Positions 11,396 through 25,600 of a stretch of 64,000 bases of DNA are shown piece by piece. This DNA comes from Apteryx mantelli (Eukaryota; Chordata; Aves; Apterygiformes; Apterygidae). The notes under the pieces were generated by a model. The model was not told where the DNA came from, did not search any database, and worked only from the letters and a program-made list of their open reading frames with translations. A program made the translations under genes and the position numbers. The stretch is from contig NC_089979.1 in assembly GCF_036417845.1 (NCBI RefSeq), forward strand, positions 23,811,958 through 23,875,957, read 5' to 3'. How positions within the stretch are numbered: position 1 is the first letter of the stretch; every line of letters starts with the position of its first letter.

Positions 11396-14300
11396 ATAGA
11401 AGTAAGCTCAAAAACATTTTCTTTAATTTCTTTGTCTGGCAAATGTTTCTGCTTTCTATGAATGAATGGTAAACTTCATATCATTTCTGATTTACTTGTT
11501 TTCTTTTTAAAACTAAATTACTACTTTTTCCCTCTTGGGCTATAGAAACTAATGAGGGGAATTTTCTCCTATGGAACATTGGACTTTAAAACCTGTAATT
11601 TTAAAAGACATTTTTAGCTAATGTTTTCATAAGATGGGGGTGAGAGGCTTGATTCATAGCTCTTCAGTGCATCATTTACAGGATTCCTTCAAGCCTGGAA
11701 ATTAGAACTTTTTAAAATAAATGATACATAAAGTTTTTCTCCTTCCTGGTCCTTTAGAGTGCATTTAAGTTTTTATAATCAGTTATGACATTTGGGATGT
11801 AGTTTAATTTTAGGAAAAGTCAGTAATAGAAAGTAAGAGTTTTACTTTAGAGCTGCTCTAATTTCCCAGGCTGATACACATTTGATAAGAGAATAATACC
11901 AAAGATCAAGGTAATGGTGTCATCTAAAATCTTTTATACAGGTGTGTGCGTAACTTGAAGGAGTTTGCAGGAGTGGATCTTGCTTTGTATTCAGAAATTT
12001 GGGGAGGCTGTATTTGAGCAGCACGGCTAGAGAGCTGTTGATGTTCATTCCCATACCTCTGTCACTTTGGTAATATTTCTATTACCTAGTCAGTAATAAT
12101 GCATGTTGAGTTCTGCATGTTTTCACAATTCACAACGCTATTTCCTTGATGTGAAAATATCGGCTATTTCTACAGGGACCTTTGAGCTGAAGACCAACCT
12201 ATGCAGTACTCAATATCTTTAAAGCATATATGAATATCTTAGTATCTTTTTCTTTTGGCAGGTTTAAGACTACTTGAACATCAGTATCCACAGTGGACAA
12301 ACATTTGCACAGTCATATGGACTTCGGACTTTCTTATTAGTACTCAAGCATACTACACAAGAGCTAGGATTTTATAATAGACCCACAAATCCTGAAACAA
12401 GGGGGCATTTGCCTGTAAGGACTGCAGTATGCTTGAGAAATTTGTACAGTTCAAAGAGTTTTCTCTAAACTTCTCACACAGCCTGTTTGTATTGTTTTCA
12501 GTGCTATAATTGAGCCATATTCTGTCCTCTGTTACAGCTCTTCAGTGGAGTAACTAGGGGGAAACCTGGCCTCCTGTTTACCGAATGTGCTAAATCAGTT
12601 CTGAACTTTCAGGAAAACAGTATGCAGGTGCAACAGTCTCAATAAGCTAGTTTTCTAGTTTAGGAAGCAAATTCACTACTGTGTGTGCCTTGCTGCCACT
12701 CAGATCAAAGCTTTCGTGGCTAACAACATAACCAAAGAGAGAGGCAGCAACCTGCCTTAGCACATACACTACATTATAAAGGTGTGTGGTCAGAGCTCTC
12801 TTAATTAAATTTCAGGCATTAATAAATCCTTCTAATTCTCTTTTTTCTTTAGTGCCACTGAAAGGAAACGTACACATGTTCAGCCCTTGTGTGCACTTAG
12901 AAATTGACTGAAATAACTCTCCTGTAAAGGTTTTTTTCTGAAAGAAAATCTTCATAGGAAGAGCTATTTCCAAATGTTTGTTTTTTAGTTCACACTTAAA
13001 TTCTAGATGAAATTACAATTGTTGACAGTATTTAGGTCATTACAGCAGTATGACCCAACTCATGACATAGCACATCTCGTAAGCAGCCATATCTAACAAT
13101 GTGAGACAGTAAAATAGTAGCTAAGATTTAACCTTCATTCACACCAAGCATTCAGTGGTCACTACACATACATCAGTGGACACATTAAAGTTGTAGTTAG
13201 AACCTAAGAATGCTTTTATTATCTTGTGCTCTAAATAAGCGAGCTGTTAGTGTTTGTGGTCTTTGTGGTTCTGTTTCAGCATTCACACTAATTTTGAAGC
13301 TGCTTGGCAATTCCAGATTTCATGCTATTAGAATCAGTGTTTCTTCAGGATGTTTTTCTGTGTACTGTAACTGTGAGGTTCTGTGCTGTAACTTTATCTA
13401 CCTTGCTTAAAGTGAAAGAAGAAAATTCCTTCAAAATCCTATATCCTTCATCCTATCAAGATGAGCTGGATCATCCTTCCTGAATTGGAGGGCAGTAATG
13501 ATCACCTTATCTTTTACATTCTGACCACAAAAAGCACATTATTAGCTCCATGCTTTCTGCCTAATTAGATCTCTGCATTTGTTTTTAGTTATAAATAGGA
13601 GGGTGACATTCCTAATTCTAGTGCAGAAAATAGGGTTTATTTAATATTTACTTAGCATTTGGTCTGCTGTCTGTATCCTAAGGGGACAGACATAAAACTC
13701 CACAAGAAAACAGCTCCTCAGTGTAAAGTAAGCACTTTCTGCTGTGCAGTCTATGTAGCTCCTAGTTGCCAGCTCTGGAGTTTGAACTTTCAGTGTTCAA
13801 AAATGGAAATGCTCTGGGCCCACCTGCAGCTGGAATGACCTGTCAGCTTGGGTTTCCCTTAGCAGAAAGAAAGCACTCACAGAGATATTTTAAATGGAGG
13901 TATATGGAGGTATATTAGCTAATAACACCAGATCTCTCCAGTTACACTGGAAAATCATTCAAATTTGAGCTTAATCAAATTCCTTAGTGATGATAACTGA
14001 TGCACTTAAGACTTTCTTCTACTAATGAACCACTCACACACGGGGTTGTATATGCTTGAACATAGTCATCATTTTACCTATTTCTTAAACTAGAGTGAAA
14101 TTAAATAGCCCATTATGTTAGAATTTTATCTAAATTTAGCTTTTCCAATCTTATGTATTACAACTTTTAATAACAGCTGGCAGAAGCAAAGGATTTTTTT
14201 TTTCAGATAGTCTGTTAGTCCTTTTCATAAAAACTAACGGTCCAAATATCATAGAAGACTTAAAGTAAGTGCAGATGTTCACTTGGAAATGCATAATTCC

Positions 14301-17300
14301 CTAGTTATAATCACATTTTAGGATTACATGAAAAGCTGCTAAAATTGCATTACAGGAAGATTTGAGCATTGAATTACTGGTAACAAGGATCCTAAATATT
14401 CTCAGACAATCACATCTTGATTCTGTTTCCTCACAATGGGGACCATGCTGATAGCGAGTTGAACAGTTACTCAAATGGACCAGTAACCATGCAAGCAGTT
14501 GTATCATTAGTTGCTTCTAATAGCACTTTGCAGCTAGAAAAGGGAGAGCACAAACTGTAGAGCAGGCCCAGATTAATGGAGGGTGGAAAGAAAGAGTAAC
14601 TGCAATTCCATCGACTTCCCTCAGCCTGAGCGCTGCACCAGCCTGTGCACCAGCTCACCGTTATACTTGTTAGCTTGCTAGCTTGCAGCATTACAATTAA
14701 AATAGCATTAGAATTAAAAGGAAATTAAACTTTTATCCACAACCAAGTGGGTACTGAATGTAACAGTACCAAACCTGGGAGATTCTCTAATAAAACTCTG
14801 ATAGCAAACTGTTGAGTAGAGTACACGAAATTATAAGGAGTTGAGCAAATCCTGACAATTACATTAAATGGGGTAAAAAAAAAAAAAAAAAACACTAAGG
14901 ATCTATATAAATTAGCATTTTAAAGTCAGCGGTAAGTTTGTCTTTGAAAGAAAATCAAAATTTACATGTTTATTCTGAAGACATAAGAGGTCAAGTCAGT
15001 TTTATTTAAATTAGTTCCCTTAAACTGACTTCTCCATTTGAGAAGTCAAGTTCAAGACCTGCTTCCTCTGTTTCATTCAGTATTAAAGCTACATGCCCTG
15101 TCCTTCTCTCCTCCCAAAGCAAAATACTGTCAATGGGCCTGGCCAGTATGGACCACTGTGGCTAGGCTTGCATTCTTTAGTGAAAGGTAACAGTAATTTG
15201 GGGGAAGGCTTCTAGGTTTAAAGGAGACTTTCCAAAAGGCTTCTAGAATAGAGAAGCATGCATCTGAGTGAGATGTAAGAGTTTCAAGGTAGAGTTATGC
15301 TGGTCTTACTAATTAAGTGAAGAGTTTTTAGTTAGTATGATTCTAGTACTAGATTAACAGTCATAAGACAGATAAATTAAACAGCACACATATACAATGG
15401 TTTCTTGTCAAGGCAGAAGAGAACAAATTTGTACAGTCAAGCAAAATACATATTACAATAAAGTATTTTAACTGGGGAAAAAAAGTGTTATCTCACTGGT
15501 TTTGATAAGTTCAATGTATTAGTAAATCCCAGGTGGTAAACAGTTCCTGACATATATCAGAGTGGGGAGCCTTGCAAATTAAATTTAAATTTTCCATATG
15601 CTGTTCTCCTTGATGTTTTTGGCATGGTGCTTTTCTATAGCTTTTATTTAGAAGTGCTGGATAATATTTAAATGGAGCAGTACTAGCCTTTTCCTTCCTC
15701 ATGTACTGCTTCTTGGATGAAGAACGGTAGGTCAGGGAGATTTTATCACACAGATAGATGCCTTTACAAAGACCTACAATTCTATGCAACTTTATATTAA
15801 CAAATAAACACTGAACTGTCTTCCAGCATTATGGTTCACTGCCAATCTATTTACATTTTCTACCTTTATATATATAAAAGAAGGATAAAACAGTGGTATC
15901 TTGGACCTTAAACTCTAGTCTGTAAAAGAAACAATAACAGTATTTGTATCAATTTGAAGTACACTTTGTATAGAAGTTGAATTAATAAAGGGTATATATA
16001 ATGATGAATGCAATTTGCTTCACTTCTTTCTGTTAATTTTGAGTATCCTCTTTATCAGATGAAATAGCATACTTCAAGTATACTGGATGCACAGTACAGA
16101 AAGCCATGAATAAACTGTAATAGAGGGTCAATGCACTGAAGTAGGTAAGGCTGTATACCAGTCAGTCATGTAACTTTTTGCCAAGTACAGGGGATATATA
16201 TTTAGTAATAATTAAGGCAAGCGTTTGATCAAACAGAATCTTGCTCAAGGATGTTTTTCCCTGCTTTCCAGATGGGAGTTTCTGAAGGGGATGAGCAGCC
16301 ATTTTGAAGGAGAGAAGAACTAGCAAAGCCGAAAACTAGAATGCAGGAGTATGACGGCCAGTCCTGCAGAGACAGCAGGATAATAAACTGGCAAGAAGGG
16401 AAACCACACTATCCGTCAATTAAAGGGATCTTATCCCTAATGTAGGTTTTCCATAGCCACTATATATCCTACATGTGAGGTAAGAACATGTAAGATCAGG
16501 AAAACAAGAGTCTTTCAAAATTTTCACTTCATAAGTTGTAATCTTGAGGTGCATTTGCTTAAACATTAACAGTCAGGATACAAGGCAAGCCAGAGCATGC
16601 ATCTGCTGCATGCAGCCTGCATTAGCTTTCTCATGCATATTCTTTTACCTGATGGGACTAGTTACTCAGTGAAAAAAAAGGCTAAAAGCTTGCATGTCAC
16701 AACTTTAAAGAGTAGCATATCTTGCAAAGAACCTGTTTATCTGCTTACATACATCATCTACATCTGGCCTGCAGACAGTATAGAATAACAAGCAACAAGC
16801 TGCTGAAGATTTTGAAAATAAAAAAATGCACACAACTTGTCTCACCATTAGCCCATCAACTATGTCTTCTATGCATTTATCTATCCTTTAACTAGGACAT
16901 TAAATTAACCAAGGCAATTCTTACAATTTTAAACCTAAAGAGCAGCTCTTGTTAACATTTTCTCCTTTTCTTAACATACACTGTCAGACACACAGTCTGT
17001 GTACTCAGCCATAGGACTTTAGGAGGAAGAACTGTATTGTATTGTGGAACTGTTCAACATTACTCACTCTTCCCAGGTGCTTTGCTCATCAGGTAAGTGT
17101 ATGATACTAAACAGTATTTTGACATTGGCATTAGCCACTTCCAGTGTTCTGGTGTTCCAGTTAGGAAATGAAACTTAAATTCCTTTTTTGGCATGATATA
17201 AAAAGTGAAATTTAATGATTTAAATGTTATTTGCTCAAGGTAAGAATTAAGAGTCAAACCAAATAACTCAAAATTTTAAACATGGCATTTACAGCATTAT

Positions 17301-19313
17301 TTCAAGTTAAATTTATCCAAGAAAGGAACCACTGTGCAGTAAAGGACCTCAGAACTAAATTATTTTCAAAAATTAGACATATGCTTCTTTTTCAAGTTTG
17401 ACTAAATTTACAGATTGTGTTCATCTTGAACAATGTAACCAACCCTTTATTTCTTTAGTTTGAAAATGACCAGTGTGACATGCCATATTTCATATTTTCA
17501 AGAACCAGTACTGAATATTTACACATTTATTCCATGCTTGATACTTTTCTTCACTTTTCATTTCAAATTCCCTGACTGAAAACAAATCATTCACATCCCT
17601 ACTAGTTTCAAATGCTGTAAAGTTTCTAAAAAAATAAAAAACCTTAAACACATGGCATAAAGGAGCTAGTCAGCTTTAAAAATATTTATGCAGTGCTCCT
17701 TAAAAAAATAGTATTAATACCTGTAATGTCTGAGAGCTCCACCCATTTTAGTCATTACAGTTCATCATTGTAAAATTACATCTTCCTGTTATTTCTACCA
17801 TTCAGAAAGTTTTGACTTCCAAGCAATTTTTGTTCACCCTGTTATCTAAACAATGTTAAAATACATACCTCTGTAAACCAATATTATTCCCTTTAACCAC
17901 ACCCAGTCAACAATAGAAAAATTTACTTTACCACTTTTATAGGTTATGTCAATTGACTTTGTGCAAACTAATCAACTCTCAGAAATTGTGGGACAGTGTG
18001 GCACAGAGTCTCCACACACAGAAGAAAGTACATGCAAGAGGGGGCCTTCTACAGTTCAAATAAAAACCTACTTAATCTAGCCAGTCAGTATAAAGCTGAA
18101 AATTTTCATTTTAAAGTATGCACATACTTTAGGGAACACTTAAAACAGGGTGTTAAAGCTTATGATACTATGCAGACTAGCTGTCCAAAGCAAGATTACT
18201 TAAAACAAGAACAATACAACTAGGTCTTGCTTGAGTAGACAAAGACCCCTTTATAGCACTTTTGTAATGTCAAGAGATCAACTCAGTGAAGTCTAATGGT
18301 GGAGATCATATGTAAAAATTTTATATGGTCTTTCAGAAAAAGCTACCACTGCTCAGCCCATCCAAATATCCAACGCAAGGTTATTGGGAACTGGTTATTT
18401 CTATGAAATCCCATGGAGCTCAAAGGAATGCAGGCATATAAAAAGCTTACTTCAGTCACTGAGTTTAACATGAAAATAAATTTGGAGGTAAATCTAGTGG
18501 TAACATTTCTTTGTGAATTCCTACTTCTCAAGGTTTCTCTTTTTGCAATATATCTCAGTCTAAGAAGAATTATAGAATCACAAATCCAAACCATCTATTC
18601 AAAAGAAAAGTTTGGTGTTAATGCTTCACTCTGAGGTTATTCAGTTCATACATCTATCTCTAGCCCCTCTCCCCAACTACACAAGCCTGCAGCCAAGTAA
18701 GCAACTGATTAACTCCAGACTCTCAAAACAAGAGTATCTTGCCTTCTAACCTTGAAGCATATTCTGTTTTCCAGTGAAAGGATATTTATATTCCTAATAC
18801 ATAAGCTGGAGTGGTAAAGTAAATACTAGGATGTTATCTTATTCTCACTGAAGTCAATGGAAGATTTTCTGTGGATTTCAACAGGTGCAGGATCTTAAGT
18901 GTCTCATCATGGCATCAAGAATGTACAACAAAATTTATATAAATTACATTTATACATTTGTTTTCTTTCACAGATTAAGTCAATCTTCTATTAAATGTTT
19001 CCCCTGCTACTTCAACTATGGGTCAGATATACCTCATTCATTAATTACAGACTGGCTAAAAAAAGGTCTAACGGCTCTAAACCTGAGAGAAAAAACTAAA
19101 ATTGCCTTACACATTTTTTTAATTTTCTTGCAGTAATAAGTCACATACAACACACCTGTACCTTTCTTTTGGCACAATGAGTATTTTAAAAGTCCTTCAA
19201 GTCTTAACTCAAAGAGTTTCTTTACTGAATATTGTCTACCAAAGTCCACAAAAATTAAAACGTTCTTTCAAAAGGAACAAAAAATATACAATTGTACACA
19301 AAAAGTCTTGAAT
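11396..19313. other. Convergent spacer between the RING gene and VIRMA
   Basis: No exon or recognised transposable element was found on either strand. The sequence is AT-rich and holds only short open frames. The left part probably carries the 3' UTR of the RING gene, given several AATAAA hexamers from 11716 to 15989. An A18 run lies at about 14876-14893. The two genes converge here, with the VIRMA cleavage site just above 19280. Confidence 0.6.
11716..11721 (+). terminator. Candidate polyadenylation signal for the RING gene
   Basis: This is the first AATAAA after the stop codon, 321 nt downstream, within TTTAAAATAAATGATA. Further AATAAA hexamers lie at 12821, 14789, 15457 and 15984, so longer 3' UTRs are possible. 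Sequence alone does not choose between them. Confidence 0.4.
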
Positions 19314-19319
19314 TTTATT
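19314..19319 (-). terminator. VIRMA: VIRMA polyadenylation signal (AATAAA)
   Basis: On the minus strand the context is TTTCAATAAAATTC, about 168 nt after the VIRMA stop codon. This predicts a short 3' UTR with cleavage around 19290-19300. It is the first canonical hexamer after the stop. Confidence 0.7.
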
Positions 19320-19486
19320 GAAATTTCAAGTCTTGTATCAAACAAAAACTGTTTTCTTCAGACAAAAATATTCTCTTGGTGTCCTCCAGATACCCAGTAA
19401 CTCCAAATTGGTCCTTTAGTGCCTCCATTTTTCTTTGTCATCTTCACAAGAAGTCCACATGGTTGGCTTTTCCTTTAGCTCTCATT

Positions 19487-19644
19487 TTATCGTGTGAAGG
19501 AACGTACATGACGACCTCTTCCACTGCCTCCACTAACAAACTTCCCTCTTGAGCCACCACTGCTACTACTATTAGCACTTGTCCAAGACGGTCCAATTCC
19601 ACCCCGGCCTCTGGAAGCACGATCGCGAGGACTCGGTCGGTAGC
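19487..19644 (-). CDS. VIRMA: VIRMA terminal coding exon 24, residues 1770-1821
   Basis: It encodes GYRPSPRDRASRGRGGIGPS through GGSGRGRHVRSFTR, then TAA at 19487-19489. One extra serine lies in the SANSSSSGG segment compared with the human sequence I remember. Confidence 0.96.
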
Positions 19645-22600
19645 CTTAAAGCAAAGAAAAGTATACTCAGTTGAAAAAAAAAAAAAAAAAAAAAAGAAAA
19701 AACCCTAGGCGTAGTAGGTGTTCTGAAAACATAAGAAACAAAAACAAGACGAGACACAAACTGGGTCTGTTTTCTCCTTTTAATTTTCACTTTTCTTTTA
19801 GGCAAGCATTTTTGTTTTGACTGGCTCTATAATTACCATGTAGTTACGAAGACAACTGAATTGCAAAAAATCTGAATGCAAAATTAAGATTCTGCGATCA
19901 AGTGTTCAATTCAGCAAGTTTTATGGATTACAGGACAGTTCGTATGAAAGCACGTATTTGACAGTCTCAGTGACAACGGTTCATATATGCTTAAAACATT
20001 TGCTGAATTTCAAGGTGTCTGTAGCATCCTTGCATGGTTTCATTTGTAAAGCAAAAATGAAATTCAAGGAATTTTCTATAGTTCGATGCCCATATGAATA
20101 CCATGTACCTGCTGAACTTAATGGTCTCAGTGGTGGCAGTGGACCCCTGTTAAAATTGCTTTGACCACCTCTACTGTCATTGTAGGTTCCCCTGGGCGTA
20201 CTCTGTGCACTCCAGCTTGAGCCTCGAGCACCTTCACGACGACTGTAATTTCCTAGATATGGAGAAAAAAAAACCCCACACACTACTGAGTAAATCTCAC
20301 ATTTTTTTCATTTTAATCTTTGCAATGCTTAGGGTGAGTAAATGCAGTATTTACATAATTCAAATAAATAAAACTAACTCTGCATCAACATGCCCTTAGT
20401 ATTCTAACTCATCACAGTCTACATGTTATTGTATTACACACAGAATCAGGAGAAAAATATCTATTTTTCAGACATGAACTCCAGTTTTAAAAAATTTCAC
20501 AACATTATCTGCTGTATTAAGATGGACTCCTATATTTTAAGTTTTTATGGTAAAGTAAATCGTGGTATTTATAACTTTATTAAGCGCAAGTATTTTCTGC
20601 TTCTACTGTGCAGGAAATACTTGCCTGAATTAGAAGATGGAAAGTAATGCGACCTTGTCTGTAAATGAAAGAAACTTGATACTCCAGCAGAATCTCCAAG
20701 TTCACTGAAAATTGCATCTCATTCTTGTCAGACTCCTCCATCCTTTCTATTCAAGTCTCATTTAAGTGCAGAGATGTACTGTAATGCCTGATTTTAGGAA
20801 CTACCATATCACAAATGGCAGGGAAGGGTTTTTTTCCCCTCACTACAGCCCTGAAGCACTCCAACACAAGCTATACACAAGACCATTAGATCAAAAGGAA
20901 AACAGCTAACTACTTTTGTAAGATTACCAGAGGGCTAGAGAGAGAGGCAACACGGGAACTTGCAGCTTTGGTTTAATTCCAAAGCACTCTAGAGAACTTT
21001 TCTAGTGCCCAAGAGCTTATCTCCCTCCCAGACACACTGCTCCAGGAACACTTCACGGCAGGGATGATTAATTGTTGTTAGTTAAGTCGGATCCTACCGA
21101 AACATTTTTTAGCATCATTAATTCATTTACTCCAATTCTAATATAAGAGACAACATACCTTTTGAAGCAGGTGGTGTAAAGAACCTGTTCTGACTGTGAA
21201 AAGCTCCCCGTCCTCCACGATTCCCTGAGAACCCACCACGTGAAGATATCTTCTGCGATACTTTTGGTGGCCGTTTGGCTGGTGGTATCCCATCTGGAGC
21301 AACCACTTCTTTGCTCTCTGCAGCAACAAAATCGTCCACGTGCATGGAAGGTGGTCTGCTTGTATTCTGTTTCCTCTGACGAAAGATATCATGTGGTCGA
21401 ATCCCTTGTCCAAATCCTCCCCTGCCTCTTCCTCGTGGTGGTGGCACAACATGAGCTCTCTTTGCGGGCTCTATGTACTCAGATTTTCCACTGTCATGAC
21501 AAATCATGATAATTTAGTTAATATAAAATTTATTCTTACTGAATATCAGGCATTCTCTGTATTGGAGATGCAATTTAAAAGGTAGTCTACATTTTGAGAG
21601 TATACAAAACATTATTTACCAGTCCTCGCAGCAAGAACACATTAACTGTTTACTCATTACATTCGCCTTACCTTGAAGTTATGAAGGTCTCATGCTTGTG
21701 CTTGCCAAGTTTGAACCCTTTTGTGGTTTTTGTACGACCAGGAGATGACGGTTCTGACAAAAATGACCTCTCTAATTCAGCTTGCAAGTCAAAGTCACTG
21801 CAGCCCTTCTCTGACAGTTCAATTAAGTCAACTTTTACCTGCAGTGAGAGAGTTTAACTTTATCACAACAATCGTTACCACTACTTCTGAAAAAGAAAAC
21901 ATGCTGCAGCAGGATAAATAGGATTCAGCTAGGGTCCTAACCTACTCTAGGTCCTCCTTTGAAATAAGAGCACAAAGCCCCATCCTCCCTCTTCTAATGC
22001 ATTAGTGTAGCTCAAAACAAAAAGCAGCAATAACAAAATAAGCAGAGCTGCAGCATTATTGTCTTTACAGTCCTGAATCTCAAGAAAGCAAAGCCTTAGC
22101 TTTCAAATACAAATGGCTGTCTTGTCATTAGATGACCTGCAGTGAGGCCTCCTTTTGCCTAAGCTACAGTCCTATAAATTTATCTTTTCTTTTTCCTGCT
22201 TTTATACAGGAATGAGCAGTTTTGGTTTTGCTGAAGAAGTTACAGAAATTGAAGTAAAAATTTATTTGTGTGTAATCATAAAGAGTAAAGCTAAAAAAAA
22301 AATGAAGGGAATGAAGCCAACAGAAATTGATAACTTTCCACACAGGAAACCAAGATACTGTAACAATTGCTTAGGTAAAAAATAGTAAGGAATAAAATAG
22401 GAACATTATTGTGTATTTTTCAAAATGACATTTTAGGTTATAAAAATCAAGTTACAAGTACAGTGAAAAGTTTTTGTGCAAGTGATTTCATTTACTACTG
22501 CCATTTTTTCCACTTTTGTCACTTTAAAGCGAAGATTTTAAAACACAGAGTGTAGTTACCAGGTTCTTTGGGTATTACTGCAATGACAGAAGGTAAGCAA

Positions 22601-25600
22601 GGAAAAGAGCAAAGATATCATGCTCCTTTTCCACATTTAGTACAAACTGCTGAAAATCCCTAGCAGCAATACAAAAGCAGGCTAGGGCAGATGTACCAAC
22701 TGTTGCTCTAAAGGAGATGACTCCTGCAGTAGGACACTGGGGATGAGGCTAACTTTGTGGATGGGTCCATATGACCTTGAGGCATTTAATAACAAACCAA
22801 AAAATGACAAGCCCTACAAGCTGGGTCAATTTAAAAGGGTGAGCTAAGGAAGACAAATCACTTAGCCAAGTGAATTTCCAATGCTACCAGCTCACATTAA
22901 CCCTCATTTTTAAATACACTTCAGTTACGCTAATGAAGCCTTTTACCATGTCCAGATCAGTGTCAATTTCTTCAGCCTGAAAGGGCGAGAACCACATAGA
23001 CTTCAGCTGGTCATCCATCACGTCTGCCAACACGTATGTAGTCCTGCAATACAGCAATGTCAAATGCCTTTCTGACTACGAACTACAACCAACTGCAAGC
23101 ACACACAGCATCAGAGAATTTGGAGTGCCTACTGCTGCTTTACCCTTGCTATTTAAATGAAATTAAATACACTGTTTTTCAAATACAATTTGTTACCCCC
23201 ATATTTAACAATTTTACCTGTTGTTAAACAAATTCTGAAGAGAGTCTGGTGCAGAAAGAACTGGCTCTGCATCTTGGTCACTTAGCGGACAAGAATCACC
23301 TGCTGATTCCAACATTTGCCTGACACCAACAATGTTGTCCAGTAAGGATTCAAGGCCATCATCTTCTTTAGAATGATCCTAGGTCAACACATGACAAGTC
23401 AGAATTTTTTTCCCCTTCCCAGAGGAGGAAATATGTTTTTGTTGATTAATAAAAGAAAATGTGGCACTAGACAAAACAGTCCCTCTGTCCATAAATAGTG
23501 AAACTGAGACACCTAAAAACACAAACAGCAGAGAGCTCCTCAGTATACTATAAAACAAACCAAGTCACCATATTACACTCTAGGCTTTGCTACTAGTTGA
23601 TGCGACAATCTCTGTAACATAGTCCAGTATGTGGAACCAACTCAGTTTTCAGTTAATGAGTCCTTTGTTATAGTTAATGCTTAGGATGTTGGGAATGGTC
23701 TTTCTCCTTCAGCAGAGCTATGGTTTTGTTTACCATAAATTTAGGAGGCAGAAGAAAGGAGAGGGGAGTATAGCACTGGAAATCATTTGTGGCCAACAGC
23801 TTGTGGAACAGATGCTCTTTGGACTCTTAAATTAACCATCTACTGCACAGCTATCATAAATTATGGAGGATTAGATTCCAGTATTAGGATCACAGAAACA
23901 ATGGATGGAGAAGTTCTGCAGGTCATCTAGTCCAACCTCCAGGCTTGAAGCAGGACTATCAACCAAAACCAGATCAGGTCAGCCATGGCTTTATCTAGCC
24001 AAGTCTAAAAAAACCAAAACAAAACAAAAACCAAAACCCTCCAGTGAAAGAGATTCCACAACCTCCTAGTGAAATTTTTTTTGCTAATGTCCAACCTGAA
24101 CCTCCAAAACCACAATCTGTGGCCACTGCCCTGTTTTATCATCTGGTACTACCAAGACGAGTTTGGTTACATCACCTTTGTAATTACCTTCCAAACAGTT
24201 GTAAGAAGCTATTAGATAGCTCCTTAGCCCTCTTCACCAGAGTAATCAAGCCCAGCTCCCTCAACCCTTCTCCATAGCACATGTGCTCTAGGCCCCAGAT
24301 CACACTGGTAGGACCCTCTCCAGTTTCCCTACATCTCTGTAGAACTAGGGAAAGGACAAAGCCAGCCAAAGCTGGACGCAGCATTCCAAAGGAGAGTTCA
24401 CCAGCCTCCTGTGGAGGGAGGCAATAATATGCCTTGGTTTGCTGCCCACACTTCTTCCAGTATAGCTCAGAGCACAGCCTGCCTTCTTTATAACGAGCAC
24501 GCACTTTTGGCCTATGCTCAACCTGACATCCACCATAACCTCTTTTCAGCTGAGCTCCTACTCAGTGCACAGCTACCCAGTCTGCATCAATGCATGGGTT
24601 TATCCTGCTCCAGGTGAAGAACTTTTCACTTTTTCTAATGCACCACAGTGGGTTCTTGTCAATCCAATTCTCAAAAGTTTATCAAGGCCCCTCTGGATTG
24701 AGGCTCTGCTTTGTCACATTAGCCACTGCCCCAGCTTAGTGTCATCCACAAATTTGCTGAACATGTGTCATCATCCAGGTCTCTGCTGAAAATATCCAAC
24801 AATATGGGTGCCAGTATTGACTCCTTGGGGTTCCACTTGTTACTGGTCACCAGCTGGACATCAAACCATGGATCATATTCAGGTGATTCCTTCCAGCCCT
24901 GTGTGCCTATGACAGTGTTAAGCAACAGGAACCACTGCTTATTACACTAACAATCAGCTCCCCAGTGTTCAGCAGTCCCTATACCTACTGTATACCCTGG
25001 TTGCCTTTCATCACACAGTTAATTACTTATGTTCTTGTGCTGTGCAAGCACTCTCAGCACAAGATGATCCCAACTCTACCTGAAACTTCTTAGCATTAGC
25101 ACAATACAAAGAATAAGGTCAGAATCCATCCTGCATCAGAATGGGTGATTTGGGACATCAGTATTAAAACAATGGCAGCAGCTACTACCAATTCCATAAG
25201 ATATGCCACAGAAATTTGTACCCTTCTTATCAAGAAGGGATAGTCTATATTGTTTAAAAGCAGGTTAATGTACAAGACCGCAACATGAACCTGATTATTC
25301 AAATTCTTTTACCATAACATGTTTCTCCAGCTCAAGCAGTAGGTTTTCTGGAGTTTCTTCTTTGTTCTGCAACAGATGTTTTAACTCTGCTGTGGTTAGA
25401 CCCAGTGTTCTGCCTGGATGAGATCCATCTACCTCCATAAGGTTTCCATCTTCACCACAACATCCCTGAAAAATATGACGAGTGGGAAATAAGTATATTT
25501 AAATACTCATTATACTCCTGGATTGCAACCCCTTAGAATTCAAATGTACATTAGAGCAAATCTAGCAAAATGAGAGTAATTTTTACTGCTTTAAAAACAT

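Noticed and set aside
18560-18605. Short TTATAGAATCACAAATCC segment resembling a CR1 tail
   Set aside because: Only a few bases match and there is no adjoining CR1 sequence.
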